A stretch of DNA of 64,000 nucleotides from Heliocidaris erythrogramma. Its lineage: Eukaryota > Echinodermata > Echinoidea > Camarodonta > Echinometridae. Of this stretch, positions 9,478 to 19,860 are shown in pieces. The translations under genes and the position numbers were made by a program. A model generated the notes under the pieces. It ran no database searches. It saw only the letters and a list, made by a program, of their open reading frames with translations, and had not been told where the DNA came from. Positions within the stretch are counted from its first letter, which is position 1, and every line of letters starts with the position of its first letter. Where the stretch lies: positions 13,349,168 through 13,413,167 of the forward strand of contig CM046869.1 in the NCBI GenBank assembly GCA_025617745.1, read 5' to 3'.

Positions 9478-10420
9478 ACATGGTTTTCTCATTCATCATC
9501 TGAGAAATGAAATCCTCTGATGATGGATACATTAAGATTCTCTTCAAAGGACTGCTCTGTGTCTCATACATGGTTAAAGCAGGCACTTGTAAAAAAGAAC
9601 CATAGTACCCATGGTAATTCGACAGTAATTTGACCAAATTACCATCAAATCATGGTAATTTGGTCAAATTACTGTCAAATTACCATGGGTACTATGGTAC
9701 TTTTTTACAAGGGGAGGGGGGGGGGCAGGTCCAGGATTCTGTAAAAAAATGGGGGGGGGGTATAAAATGCCTCCAAATCTCTGACAATCAAGACATTGCT
9801 TTCTGTGTGTACTAGGAATGCCAGATTCACTTCTAAGGGAGAGGGGGCATGGGCAAGTTGTGCCCCTCCCCCCTCCCCCCACACCCTGAAGTCTGCCAGT
9901 GGTACAAAGGTATTTTTGAGTTTTAATAAAACAACAGAAACTGGTTTAAAGTTGGTTGAATTGTTTACATCCAGTAAATGGGTTAGTATGTAGAGAATAG
10001 CATGGTTTTCTCATTCATCTTAGAGATAAAAATCCTATGATCAGATGGAGGCATTTACATGCTCATTAAATAATCTCTGACATGATAAATGAGAGTTCTA
10101 TATTAGACAATAGAATGCCATTACAGTCATCATTGATCATACATGGTTAAACCGGATCAGATCCGGGATTCCTTAAAAGTTTTTTTGTGTGTGTGCATGT
10201 GTTGTTTTTTTTATTGGGGGGGGGCACCAGGCTAAAAAAACTCTGACAAGCCAAAAAATAAAATGAGTGTACATACAGAAAGCCAGACTGGGTTTAAGAG
10301 GAGAGGCTGGCTGTGCACCACCCCCTTCAATTCAGCCAGTGGATAACGGTATGTGAGTTCTAGTAAAACCACATAAAGTAGCTAAAATCATTTTGAATAG
10401 TTTAACATGCACTAAGTGGG
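9478..10420. repeat. degenerate tandem duplication of about 520 bp
   Basis: Two diverged copies lie head to tail. Both begin CATGGTTTTCTCATTCATC (9479 and 10001). Both continue through CATACATGGTTAAA (9569 and 10139), a poly-G block, a CCAGTGG-ATAA/ACAAAGGTAT segment, and a TTTAC-TAAATGGGTTAGTA/TTTAACATGCACTAAGTGGGTTA segment. Copy 1 additionally carries the long palindrome at 9586-9711. The copies contain G9-G11 tracts on the plus strand (9717-9760, 10217-10224). Confidence 0.6.
9586..9711. repeat. long near-perfect palindrome, inserted in tandem copy 1
   Basis: The arms run from CTTGTAAAAAAG to CTTTTTTACAAG. They include ACCATAGTACCCATGGTAAT and its complement and meet near 9648 around a short loop. 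Almost the whole 126 bp can fold on itself. The second tandem copy lacks it, so it entered copy 1 after, or was lost from copy 2 since, the duplication. Confidence 0.8.
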
Positions 10421-10626
10421 TTATTTCAACCAACGAAAAATTGTCATAAAACTCTTCAATACTTCCTGACGAATATGCACTGAAAGACCCAAACACATAC
10501 ATGTATGTGTCTGCACATAATATATTCAACTACAGTCGCTACAGATAAACATGATATCCTAACTTGCATTTCACTCAGAAATAAATTTTTAATCCAATTA
10601 GTTTGGCTGATATTCATCATTTATAC

Positions 10627-10746
10627 TCTTGAACATCTGTGCACTACCAGAACTAAAGACAACTTTCAAGCTGTATCCACTGACCATCTTGAATGGTATT
10701 GTATTTGACATGGAACCAGTTTGACATAAATGAGGGAATTCATCAT
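10627..10746 (-). CDS. probable coding exon of unidentified minus-strand gene
   Basis: The minus strand shows an acceptor (CATATCACCAG, with a CT-rich tract 20-35 nt upstream), 39 complete codons and a donor A|GTATAA. The exon begins with two bases and ends with one base of split codons. These join in phase to the 23571-23715 exon (G+AT, Asp) and to the 8777-8934 exon (A+GC, Ser). The peptide starts DEFPHLCQTGSMSNTIPFKM and ends SGSAQMFK after a SGYSLKVVFS strand-like stretch. Composition is like that of the neighbouring exons. The donor is not a strong consensus, so the exact end could shift. Confidence 0.52.
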
Positions 10747-10837
10747 CTGGTGATATGACACCAATTTCATAGAGAGAGAAAAAAGTTGAAAGATGAAACA
10801 TGTAGACATAGCAAAGAGCATATAGGACTGTTTCACA

Positions 10838-11246
10838 TGGAGGGAGCTAAACTTTAAGTTTCCCTTGCAGTTTCAAAACTTATCAAAGTTATCTTGTAGT
10901 TTTGAATGACTGTATGAACGGACTCATAGTTTTAAAACTTTGAATTTACTTGTAGTTCCAGAACCACAAGCGACTTGTAGTTAACGTTGAAACCAGAGCA
11001 GCATGGGGTCCTCCATCATAGTTATGGACCGTGTGGAAAGAATAGACTTTGAGTTTAGCAAACCGTTAGCGATGACCTCTCTGTTCATGTTAAACTACGA
11101 ACTTGACTTGAAATCTCGGAACAACGAGCGTTGTTGTTTCGGGTCCGTGTGAACCCTTGTCCTTAGTGAGTCGTTGTTTTGTTGACTTAAACTGTTGCTA
11201 ACTTAAAGTTTTGAAACCACAAGTCCTGTATGAACGCAGCTAATAT
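10838..11246 (+). repeat. repeat family R2 (about 400 bp), copy 1
   Basis: The copy starts GGAGGGAGCTAAACTTTAAG and ends AAGTCCTGTATGAACGCAGC. The first and last 40 bp are inverted relative to each other (AACTTTAAGTTT and CTTGTAGTTTC blocks). Three more copies lie at 35173-35545, 54803-55205 (opposite strand) and 55310-55690. None encodes a protein. A non-autonomous DNA transposon is the simplest reading. Confidence 0.75.
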
Positions 11247-12440
11247 CCCAAACTCTAGGAATGGCAACCAAACAAATGCTTTGAAACTTGCTTCAGATTG
11301 ACAAAGAAACTGGACATTTGACTCCAAGTTTTGATGTATAATTGGCTCCAATGACTGGATGAAGGCTCAATTACACTAACATGAAGTGAGGTAAGTGTAC
11401 TTTCAAGTGAATATACTACAAGTGAAATGCCTATAATCATGAATAAGATTTATATTTAAAAAGGTCAAGTTATCAATCAATCAATCATAACTACCCTTTT
11501 ATGATTTTCAAAATGGATCAAAATTATTATTGTATGTTATTTTTCTTTCCATGCAGAGGCCAAGTGCAAACAAAAATAGAATTAATGATTCTTTTGTATC
11601 TACAATATTCAGTGACCTTTTAGAGTTTTAGGTTTCCCCAAATAAAGTGAAAATCAAAATCATAAGGGTCTAATTCTGTTGTAACTGATACATGGATGTC
11701 AAATATTTTGGTGAGGCACTAGATTTTATGCCTGTTATTTGTTTCTAAACATAAAGAGTGACTGGCAGTAAAGGCAAAATAATGAGCTAATAAAAATGCT
11801 GAGAGAGAGAGAGAGGGGGGGGGGGGGTAAGAGAGATAGAGGAAAAAAGAAAGGGAGAGAGAAGAAATTACTAACAGAGAATGGGATATGACACAAGATG
11901 GGAGAAGTGCAGGTTGTGCGGATGAAAGGCTGCATGAGCATGAAAAGATTGGTTGAAAGAGAGTACAAAGAGGTGAAAGAGAGAAGTGGAAGGGAGAATG
12001 AGAGAGAGAGAGAGAGAGGATCCTATATTCAACTCCATGTCAATGTCAAAATAGATAAACAATCTGTAAAATTCATAACTGTAAGTACAGATAATACAAT
12101 ACTGGGGATCCAGTAAAGATGAAGCTGTGTCATTATTTAACAGAATAAAATAGTAGTAGTAAATAAAACAAAGGATGAGATTGGAAAAAGATAGAGATAA
12201 AAAGTGAGGAAGACATCTTAAAAGAGAATGAAAACATATGGGAAGAAAAAGATTTAAGAAATAGAGTTTAATTCGTCATGAGGACGAATTAGGTGGTCTG
12301 TCTTTCAATTTGTATGATCATGATTGTAATCAGGGTGATCATAATGCTAGACTGAAGATGCATGTAGGAAGTCAAGAATGCGACGCATGGAGATGCTTCT
12401 TGAGGACAGGAATGTAGAAAAATGTGTGAAATGGTCATTG
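11247..12440. other. AT-rich spacer with GA-rich microsatellite
   Basis: GA/GGGGA repeats occupy 11801-12022 in two blocks separated by a mixed purine-rich stretch. The rest is AT-rich, and I see no gene in it. Confidence 0.6.
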
Positions 12441-12614
12441 GAAGATGTGATGATGTTGATGATAATCATCATGATGAATATCATGACAGTGATGATGATA
12501 ATGATGTTGATGATCATTATATCATGACAGTGATGATGATAATGATGTTGATAATAATCATGATGATGACGATTATATCATGACAGTGATGATAATACTG
12601 ATTTTGCTGTTAAT
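12441..12614. repeat. left fragment of GAT/ATC minisatellite
   Basis: The DNA is built of GATGAT/ATCATC runs with the recurring phrase ATATCATGACAGTGATGATG. It ends ACTGATTTTGCTGTTAAT, which matches 19183-19200 (ACTGATTTTGATGTTAAT). This is the left part of the array at 18767-19860, interrupted by DIRS-like element A. Confidence 0.8.
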
Positions 12615-12656
12615 CAAGAAAATTATAACTAATTTTGTTATTTACTAGATAAATCT

Positions 12657-12797
12657 ATGTATCTACCTATTTGCTAGTTTCCCAAACTATGCCGTCATTC
12701 GAGAAAACCTAAGTCTAAAACGCGCAGCCCCTGCCTGCGCGCGCGTACTCCCCGTCCACCAATCCAATCGCGCCACCGCCATACTCTTCCTCTTCCG
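12657..12797 (+). repeat. left inverted terminal repeat of element A
   Basis: This 141-bp segment begins ATGTATCTACCTATTTGCTA and ends TCTTCCTCTTCCG. It is the reverse complement of 18608-18748 with no difference that I can find. The outer 42 bp at each end differ between left and right, as in other DIRS elements. Confidence 0.88.
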
Positions 12798-12856
12798 AGC
12801 AGTCAGAGACAGAATCTAGGACATGTCAGACAAGGAGAGGGGCTGGAGGGAGGGAC

Positions 12857-12951
12857 ATAGGTAGATACATAGATTTATCTAGTAAATAACAAAATTAGTT
12901 ATAATTTTCTTGATTTACAGCAATAAATCGATGTATCTACCTATTTGCTAG
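12857..12951. repeat. internal complementary region of element A
   Basis: The first part is the complement of the left end (12614-12667). The second part is the complement of the right end (18729-18766), with the junction at GATTTAC near 12911-12917. This region would template completion of the termini in the DIRS replication model. Confidence 0.88.
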
Positions 12952-13187
12952 AATAGCACGGATAAAAACCCGGGTGGCATGTCCCAGGACGGGAGTAACT
13001 AACGCGGGGCAGACAGAGACGACGAAGCAGCTCTCAACCCAGAGGTTTCAAATCCAACCTCACCCGAAGGAGCATCCTTAAGATAGAAGGATGTGAAGAA
13101 AGTAGGGGAACGCCAAAAGGCGGCCCTCAAAAGTCTTCCAAAGGGATGAACCTGACAAAGCGCCCAGGAGGTAGAACACTCCTAGTG

Positions 13188-13975
13188 TCATGCGCTCTGG
13201 GAGGCTTCCCAGACAGGAGAGCCTCCGAACCCGCAGCTTGGATAGCCTCGACAATCCAACGGGAGATAGTCTCCCGTGATGCTGGGGAAGAAAGGTGATG
13301 GAAAAAGAGAAGAGCTGATCATCCTTACGAAAACAACCGTAGTCCTATCCAAGTACCATTTGAGAGCCCTAACAGGGCACCAAGATTTATCCTCCATGAC
13401 GGAAGAGAATTCCGACAGAGGACTCAAGAACACTTCGATTAAGCCAGAAGAATCCGTCTGATTCTTGGCAATAACGAAGGTCGAGGGACAAGACGTACAC
13501 CTTGCCTTTCCCATCTGATATGCCCGGGGGCCGTAGAGAGAGAAAGGTGTTCTTAATCGGGAGATGGTGTAACGACGCTTTGCAGAACGGCCCAAAGGGC
13601 GGTTTGGCCAAGGCGTCCAAAACCAAGGAAGGCTCCACGCAGGAGTCAACTGGCGATATGCTGGGCGTGTCAAAAGAAAGACCTCAGCAAATGAGTCAGA
13701 AAAAAAACCAAGGTGAACCGCAGTAATAGCGGACCGGTAACCACTAAGTTAGAGAGGGCCCTGCCCTTATCGAAAGGAGTAATAAGGAAAATTGTTGTAA
13801 AAGCACCCACCGGGGCAGAAACGGGAAAACAAACCCCTTCTCCCCAACAAGCATGGAAGGTTTCTAAACTCGAGTTGACAACAGCTCGGGTAGAAACTCT
13901 TCTGCTCTGGACTATGAACTGGGAGGCTCTCTCTGAGAGTCCTCGCTTCCTCCCCAATAGCGGCCAGGCGGTCAA
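13188..13975 (-). pseudogene. tyrosine recombinase of element A, broken
   Basis: Pieces homologous to the recombinase of element B are spread over different frames. The N-terminal part (LSERASQF to DKGRALS) lies at about 13790-13965. A middle part (KPPFGPFCKASLHHL) is near 13560-13620. A part shared with B (KNQTDSSGLIEVFLSPLSEF, then CPVRALKWYLD) lies at 13330-13480. The catalytic core after this point is scrambled by frame changes. In this copy the end of the methyltransferase-like region (TAWPLLG) and the recombinase start share one frame, which suggests that the intact family makes them as one polyprotein. Confidence 0.75.
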
Positions 13976-15867
13976 TGTAGAGCCGCCGGACGATGGTGGA
14001 GGATCCCCGACAGGGGCTGATCTGAGGACTGCTCTCCATAGAAGGGAGAGAGGCCGACCGTCCAGCAGAGACAGAAGAAGAGGAAACCAAGGTCTCCTCG
14101 GCCAGCAAGGTGCTATGAGCAGAAACCCACGCCTGATCCTCCTGAATCTTCCCCAGGAACTGAGGAATTAAGGAGATCGGCGGAAAGGCGTAACCCCAGA
14201 AGTTCTTCCCTGAAGGGAGAACGCATCGAGGGCCCAAGCTTCCGGATCTCGCACTCGAGAGCAAACTCGGGAGGCGATGATTCAGAGCTGTCGCAAACAG
14301 GTCTATCTCCAGATGGGCGCAGACTGAACTGAGGTAGTCGAAGACCTCTTGATTCAGTGACCACTCGGAGGGGGGACACATGTCCCGGGACAGCAAATCT
14401 GCAATCAGATTGTCCCGCCCGGGAACATAGGAGGCGATCGGAATCACTCGGTGAGGCCGACACCACTCTTAAGTTTGGCGGTTAGATCGTTCAGGGTAGC
14501 GGGAAGAGTCCCGCCCTGTCTGTTGATGTAAGCAGCAACAGAGGTGCTGACCGTCAAAATCAGGACGGAGCGACCTACAAACATGTTCTCGAAAAGGTGG
14601 AGAGACATGAGGACTGCCATCAATTCCAACACAATAAGTGGGGCAAGGTGCACAGGTGTGACCAGTCCCCCGAGACCACCTGGTCCGAACAGGGCGATAA
14701 GTAGGCGTTTGATCTCCTCGGTGAGAGGAATCCACACCTTGAGCGAGTCTACACTGGGCTTGAAAACTTCAGAAGATGAAGTTGGAAAAGGCCTCATATG
14801 AAGCCGACAGTCTTTGAGGACATCCCTATGGCTCGATAAGTGGTCCAAGAACTGGTGCCATCGGCCTGCCCGAACTCGACGTAAGAGACGAAGAGATCGA
14901 GCTAGAAAGACAATTGCGTGAATTCTCTCCCGACTGGGGCGGGTAAGTTGGTTCACAATGTCTAATTTCCGCACTCTAGGTAAAAGGGTCTGCGGGTAGG
15001 AGTCAACTCCTACTTGTCCCAGTTGGCTATGAATCGTACTTCTTGCGTAGTACGGAGAAGTAGGGCCATGTGCGACTGAAGGACGGACACAGAGCTCGCC
15101 ACCAGGAGCCAGTGGTCCAGGTAAGTGAAAAGTCTCAGACCGCGATCCTGAGGGAAGCGGCTAGGGTAGAGACTGCTCGAGTAACACTCGAGGAGCCGGT
15201 TTCAGGCCGAAATTTAAGGCCTCGAACCGGAAAGTTTCGCCTTGAAGGAGAAACCTAGAAGGTCCCTTGAAGAAGGGTGTATCGGTATGTGAAAGTATCT
15301 TTCAAGTCTACCGAAATAGCCACATCTGACGGTCTGATCGCCGGGAGAATCGAGGCCAAGGTTTCCCTGTGGAAAAACCTCTCTTGGTATGAAGGAATTG
15401 ATGACCTCCATATTCAAGATCATTCTGAGCTTCCCCGAGCATTTGGGAATATAAGATAGGGGAGAGGCACAACTGGGGTGGTCTCTTACCCTTTCGATCG
15501 CGCCCTTTTCCAGCAGCTCTTGAATCTCGGTGGAGATGTGCTCTAGAAAGGGGGCGATAGTGTAGGAGGGTTGTGGCGGACGGTTCCGTGTGGGAGGGGC
15601 TTTGCGAAAAGTATGCAGAAGCCTCCTCGCACGAAGGGGAGCACGAAAACGTCGTCGGTAATTCCTTCCCAGGCGGGAAGGTACTGAAGACGGCCGCCAA
15701 CCCTCTCCTCCAACGCTCGGGGCGCACCTGTGCACGGGGCAGCTGGAAGCGCCACCGCGTCTAGGAGGCGGAAAGACAGCCTGGGCCTGCGGCTTAGGAG
15801 CCGAGGACTTAAGGCGTTTCAGAAGTTCCGTCGCCTGCTTGCGTGAATCAACCTCAAGTTGAATCAC
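13976..15867 (-). pseudogene. RT-RNase H-methyltransferase-like polyprotein of element A, broken
   Basis: The reverse transcriptase N-terminal part is readable (about 15300-15640, with KGAIERVRDHPS and GKLRMILNMEV). The active-site box reads YLDH instead of YLDD (codons 15112-15123), so one of the two catalytic Asp residues is lost. In RNase H the LILTD box has become LILTV (near 14550). The C-terminal part, with AYINRQGGT, DNLIADLLSRD and the AFPPISLIP segment, is near 14180-14540. Several frame changes separate these pieces. The domain order matches element B, which lies 35 kb away. Confidence 0.82.
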
Positions 15868-16015
15868 ATCAGGCCCCTACCTCCAAAGAGGTGAAGGCCG
15901 GAGTGCGGGACCCTGGCCAGGAGGGCAGATATGTCCGCATCCGCAATGCCCAGAGAGGAAAGCGTAAGTTCCTCCTAGCATTGGTGGCTATTGCTGTCGA
16001 CACAGACAGTTCCAA

Positions 16016-16626
16016 CCACAACGAGCCTGTCCAGGACAAGGCTTCGTCTAGCAACAGGATGTCCGAGTCGGACATCTCGAGGTGCTGACTCCTAGCGCGA
16101 AAGGAAAGGAGCGTACCCAAGTGGGCAGTCAGCCTCAGGCCAGTCCTGGAATGAGCTTCCATTAAGGACGGGAGCTTCTCTATTTGGCGTAAGGTGTACT
16201 CTTAAAGTGGACACCAAGCCTACCACCTACATGTAGGAGGTCACTGGAACAGGACTTTCTCGTAATTTAATCGAGTGTCCTGTCGAGAGAAGGTGAAAAA
16301 CCCAGCCGAGGGACGGTTTTACAACGAGCCTGTCCTTGGACAAGGGGCTTCGTCTAGCACAGGATGTCCGAGTCGGACATCTCGAGGTGCTGGCTCCTAG
16401 CGCTAAGGGAAAGGAGCGTACCCAAGTAGGCAGTCAGCCTCAGGCCAGTCCTGGAATGAACTTCCAATAAGGACGGGAACCTCTCTATTTTGGCGCAAGG
16501 TGTACTCTTAAAGTGGACACCAAGCCTACCACCTACATGTAGGAGGTCACTGGAACGGGACTTTCTCGTAATATAATTCGAGAGTGTCCTGTTTAGAGAA
16601 GGTGAAATCCCCGGCCGAGGGACGGA
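16016..16626. repeat. 305-bp direct tandem duplication inside element A gag
   Basis: Copy 1 (16016-16320) and copy 2 (16321-16626) both run from ACAACGAGCCTGTCC to GCCGAGGGACGG with a few substitutions and small indels. The internal phrases GATGTCCGAGTCGGACATC and CCACCTACATGTAGGAGG are short palindromes. Confidence 0.85.
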
Positions 16627-17139
16627 CCCTACTAAGGATGCAAGAGGCTGTGAGGCGAAGTCATTGAAGACTCGCTTACAGTCCTCCGTAAGAGGGATGC
16701 CCTTGGAGGGACGCTCACCTTGAAAAAGGAGAGATGGATGTCCCGGATCAGCCCGACTCTTTAACAGTGTCAGGAAGAAATTTCTCCAGCAGGGCTTGAG
16801 TCTCTACCGCCAAGGACCCAAAGGTCTGGGGTGTAATCTCAGCCTGTGAAGAGGCATCATCCACCGAAAATCCAGACTGAAACCTGATCCCAAGAAGGGC
16901 GGTGTAAGCAGTCCCAGGATTCCTCCCCAGGCGGAGCACCAAGTGCCGCTGGAATGGGAGTAGCCCCGACCGGACGATCAAAGCTGAACGTGGTCGAGAG
17001 ACGCCCGAAGTGGGGCGGTAAGGCTCTAGTGTGTTGGAAAACAAACACAATGAGCCAGATACCTGAGAAAAGGAACCGGATCCCAACCCACTAGAAGCAG
17101 TGGTGGTAAACAAGGGAAAACCAGTGTTCCTAGCCGGAT

Positions 17140-17300
17140 AACCGGTAAAAACCGGTATCCGAACCGGATATCCGGTAAAAACCGGTATCCGAACCGGATA
17201 TCCGGCAAAACCGGTATCCGAACCGGATATCCGGTATCCGAACCGGAACCGGTATCCGAACCGGATCCGGTATCCGACCCGGTATCCGAACCGGACCTGG
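17140..17300. repeat. short tandem palindromic repeat (ACCGGATATCCGGT type) in gag
   Basis: Units of about 30 bp, then 12-15 bp, are built from GGTATCCGAACCGGATATCC. The phrase ACCGGATATCCGGT is a perfect 14-bp palindrome. In the gag direction the array stays open and encodes repeated RIPVFTGYPV-like decapeptides followed by shorter GYR/FGYRI units. Confidence 0.85.
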
Positions 17301-18607
17301 GTCGGGTCGGGTACAGGTATCCCCCCTTCCCCCTTGGGGGGAGGGGTTGGAGTCAGGCGTGGTGGGGAGTACAGACACAGAGTCTGACCAACCACTCCGC
17401 TCCACAATGATCTTGAGATAATTCAAAAGTTCATGGGAGACGCCTAACTCAGAAGAAGTGGTCGCCCCTTGGGGGCTAACCTTCTTCTTCTTGGCCCCCC
17501 CTGACACATGAGGTGAACACACAGTCGGTGTCAAGGGGAGAGAGTCCGCCTCGCCTGCTGGCTGGGCAGTACTCTGGCGCTTACGCTTCTTGGGCAGGTG
17601 GGCATGTTTATCGCCCCCTTTACCCTTAGAAACAGGCACCGCCTCCGTAGTAGGCCCTGAAGGGAGTACTTTTGGAGGATCACGACTCTCTTTTTCCCTT
17701 ACCCGCCTTGCTTGTGTTAGAAGCGTGCGGAGAGACAAAAGGAGCCGATCCCTGAGCAATCACACCTATGGCTGGAGAGCGAGGAATGATGCTCGAGCGA
17801 GACGAACTGTGGGCAGGGATAACACCCACAGTTTTATCGGTGAGAGGTATTGGCCGGAGGCACTCACTCCCACCGTTATACAAGTCTCTATCTTCGAGAG
17901 AGGTATTGGCCGTGTTCCAGCACTCACTCTCTCGGTTTTCCCCGCATGAGTTGGTCGTCAAAATAGACGGCGAACTCATAACGGGGCGAGCCGTACACGA
18001 AGTAGGCCCTAACTTACCTTAGTCGAAGCTCCGTGGAAGTTATAATGTTGGTGCGAGATTAAATTCTCGCAGCCAACCCTTCCAAGGCTGGGCGAGTCCC
18101 CTTATAAGTATTAAATACTGGGGAACGCCAGCCGAACGGAGACCTCGACATGGCTGAAAATAAAGACAAGCAACAAATATAGAAACTCATTTATAGTAAT
18201 AAATTTATTATTATTACAAAACAGTATAGATCTATATAAAGGTAACAACCAACTCACAAGACGGAGTGGGAATAAACTCCTATTACGGAGCACAACGTAT
18301 GATAAGACCGCTTGTCTAAGCGCGTTGAATCAACCACCTACAGACACGGGGGCTAGCCCGACGCAGTGTACTAGTACACCGTCTGTGAATAAAGCCCCGA
18401 AAGTGAGGAAAAACGGCAAAGTAATTTCATTAATTTACCGTGAAGGAGGTTGACTCAGGAAAAATCCGATACACCAAAATGAGTGTGAAAACATGGTGAA
18501 CGGGATTTTTATTGCGAAAGGCAACCAAAAACGCTTTTGGAGGTAAAAATCTCGCAATTTAGGTTAAGACTTAGCTTCATAGATGTCACTTCTCTGACGG
18601 GCGAGAA

Positions 18608-18748
18608 CGGAAGAGGAAGAGTATGGCGGTGGCGCGATTGGATTGGTGGACGGGGAGTACGCGCGCGCAGGCAGGGGCTGCGCGTTTTAGACTTAGGTTT
18701 TCTCGAATGACGGCATAGTTTGGGAAACTAGCAAATAGGTAGATACAT
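18608..18748 (-). repeat. right inverted terminal repeat of element A
   Basis: This is the reverse complement of 12657-12797. It is followed by ATCGATTTATTGCTGTAAAT, the right-specific end that is repeated as a complement in the internal complementary region. Confidence 0.88.
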
Positions 18749-18766
18749 CGATTTATTGCTGTAAAT

Positions 18767-19860
18767 CATCATCATGATCATCATGAATATCATGACAGTA
18801 ATGATGATAATAATGTTGATGATAGTCATCATCATGAATATCATCATGACCATCATGAATATCATCATGACATTGATGATGATAATGATGTTGATGATAA
18901 TCATGATGATGATCATTATGTCATCATGAAGTTCATAATCATCAGCATCATCATGAATATCATGACAGTGATGATGATAATGATGTTGATGATAATCATC
19001 ATCAAAAATATCATGACAGTGATGATAATGATGGTGATGATATAATCATGATGATGATTATATCATGACAGTGATGATGATAATGATGTTGATGATAATC
19101 ATGATGATCATCATGACAGTGATGATAATGATGTTGATGATAATCATGATGATGACGATTATATCATGACAGTGATGATAATACTGATTTTGATGTTAAT
19201 CATCATCATGATCATCATGAATATCATGACAGTAATGATGATAATAATGTTGATGATAGTCATCATCATGAATATCATCATGACATTGATGATGATAATG
19301 ATGTTGATGATAATCATGATGATGATCATTATATCATCATAAAGGTGATGATGATAATGAAGTTCATAATCATCAGCATCATCATGAATATCATGACAGT
19401 GATGATGATAATGATGTTGATGATAATCATCATCAAAAATATCATGACAGTGATGATAATGATGGTGATGATATAATCATGATGATGATCATTATATCAT
19501 GACAGTGATGATGATAATGATGTTGATGATAATCATGATGATGACGATTATATCATGACAGTGATGATAATGATTTTGATGTTAATCATCATCATCATCA
19601 TCATGAATATCATGACAGTGATGATGATAATGATGTTGATGATAATCATGATGATCATTATATCATCATGACAGTAATGATGATAATGATGTTGATGTTA
19701 ATCATCATTATCATCATCATCATGATGAATATAATGACAGTGATGATGATAATAATGTTGATGATAATCATGATGATGATATAATGATGATGATGGTGAT
19801 AATGATGATGATGATGGGGATAATGATGATGACCATGACTGCAATGACAGTGACCTTAAC
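18767..19860. repeat. GAT/ATC minisatellite with 434-bp higher-order repeat
   Basis: The array consists of ATC/GAT runs with recurring ATCATGACAGTGATGATG phrases. The block starting CATCATCATGATCATCATGA at 18767 recurs at 19201, a spacing of 434 bp, with the same order of variants (GTTCATAATCATCAGC, ATCATCAAAAATATC). With 12441-12614 it formed one array before element A inserted. It encodes nothing credible. Confidence 0.85.

Larger units (their letters stand above)
15868..17979 (-). pseudogene. gag-like first ORF of element A, broken and expanded by repeats
   Basis: A likely start ATG is at 17977-17979 (peptide MSSPSILTTNSCGENRESE). Lysine-rich nuclear-localisation-like clusters (KKRKR, KKKK) lie near 17480-17590. 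A region matching the C-terminal half of the element-B gag (LEMSDSDILLLDEALS) is at 15990-16080. The frame shifts near 17680-17760 and again downstream. Two insertions enlarge it: a short-period tandem repeat at 17140-17300 and a 305-bp direct duplication at 16016-16626. Confidence 0.7.
12615..18766 (-). mobile_element. DIRS-like tyrosine-recombinase retrotransposon A (6.15 kb, defective)
   Basis: The element carries inverted terminal repeats (12657-12797 and 18608-18748, about 141 bp, identical as far as I can read). An internal complementary region at 12857-12951 is the complement of the joined right and left ends. This is the DIRS architecture, in which the internal region serves as template to rebuild the termini through a circular intermediate. 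Coding order on the minus strand is gag-like, RT-RNase H, methyltransferase-like, tyrosine recombinase. There is no target duplication: the element joins host DNA at an AAT shared by both ends (12612-12614, 18764-18766). All coding parts contain frameshifts or lost catalytic residues. Confidence 0.9.
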
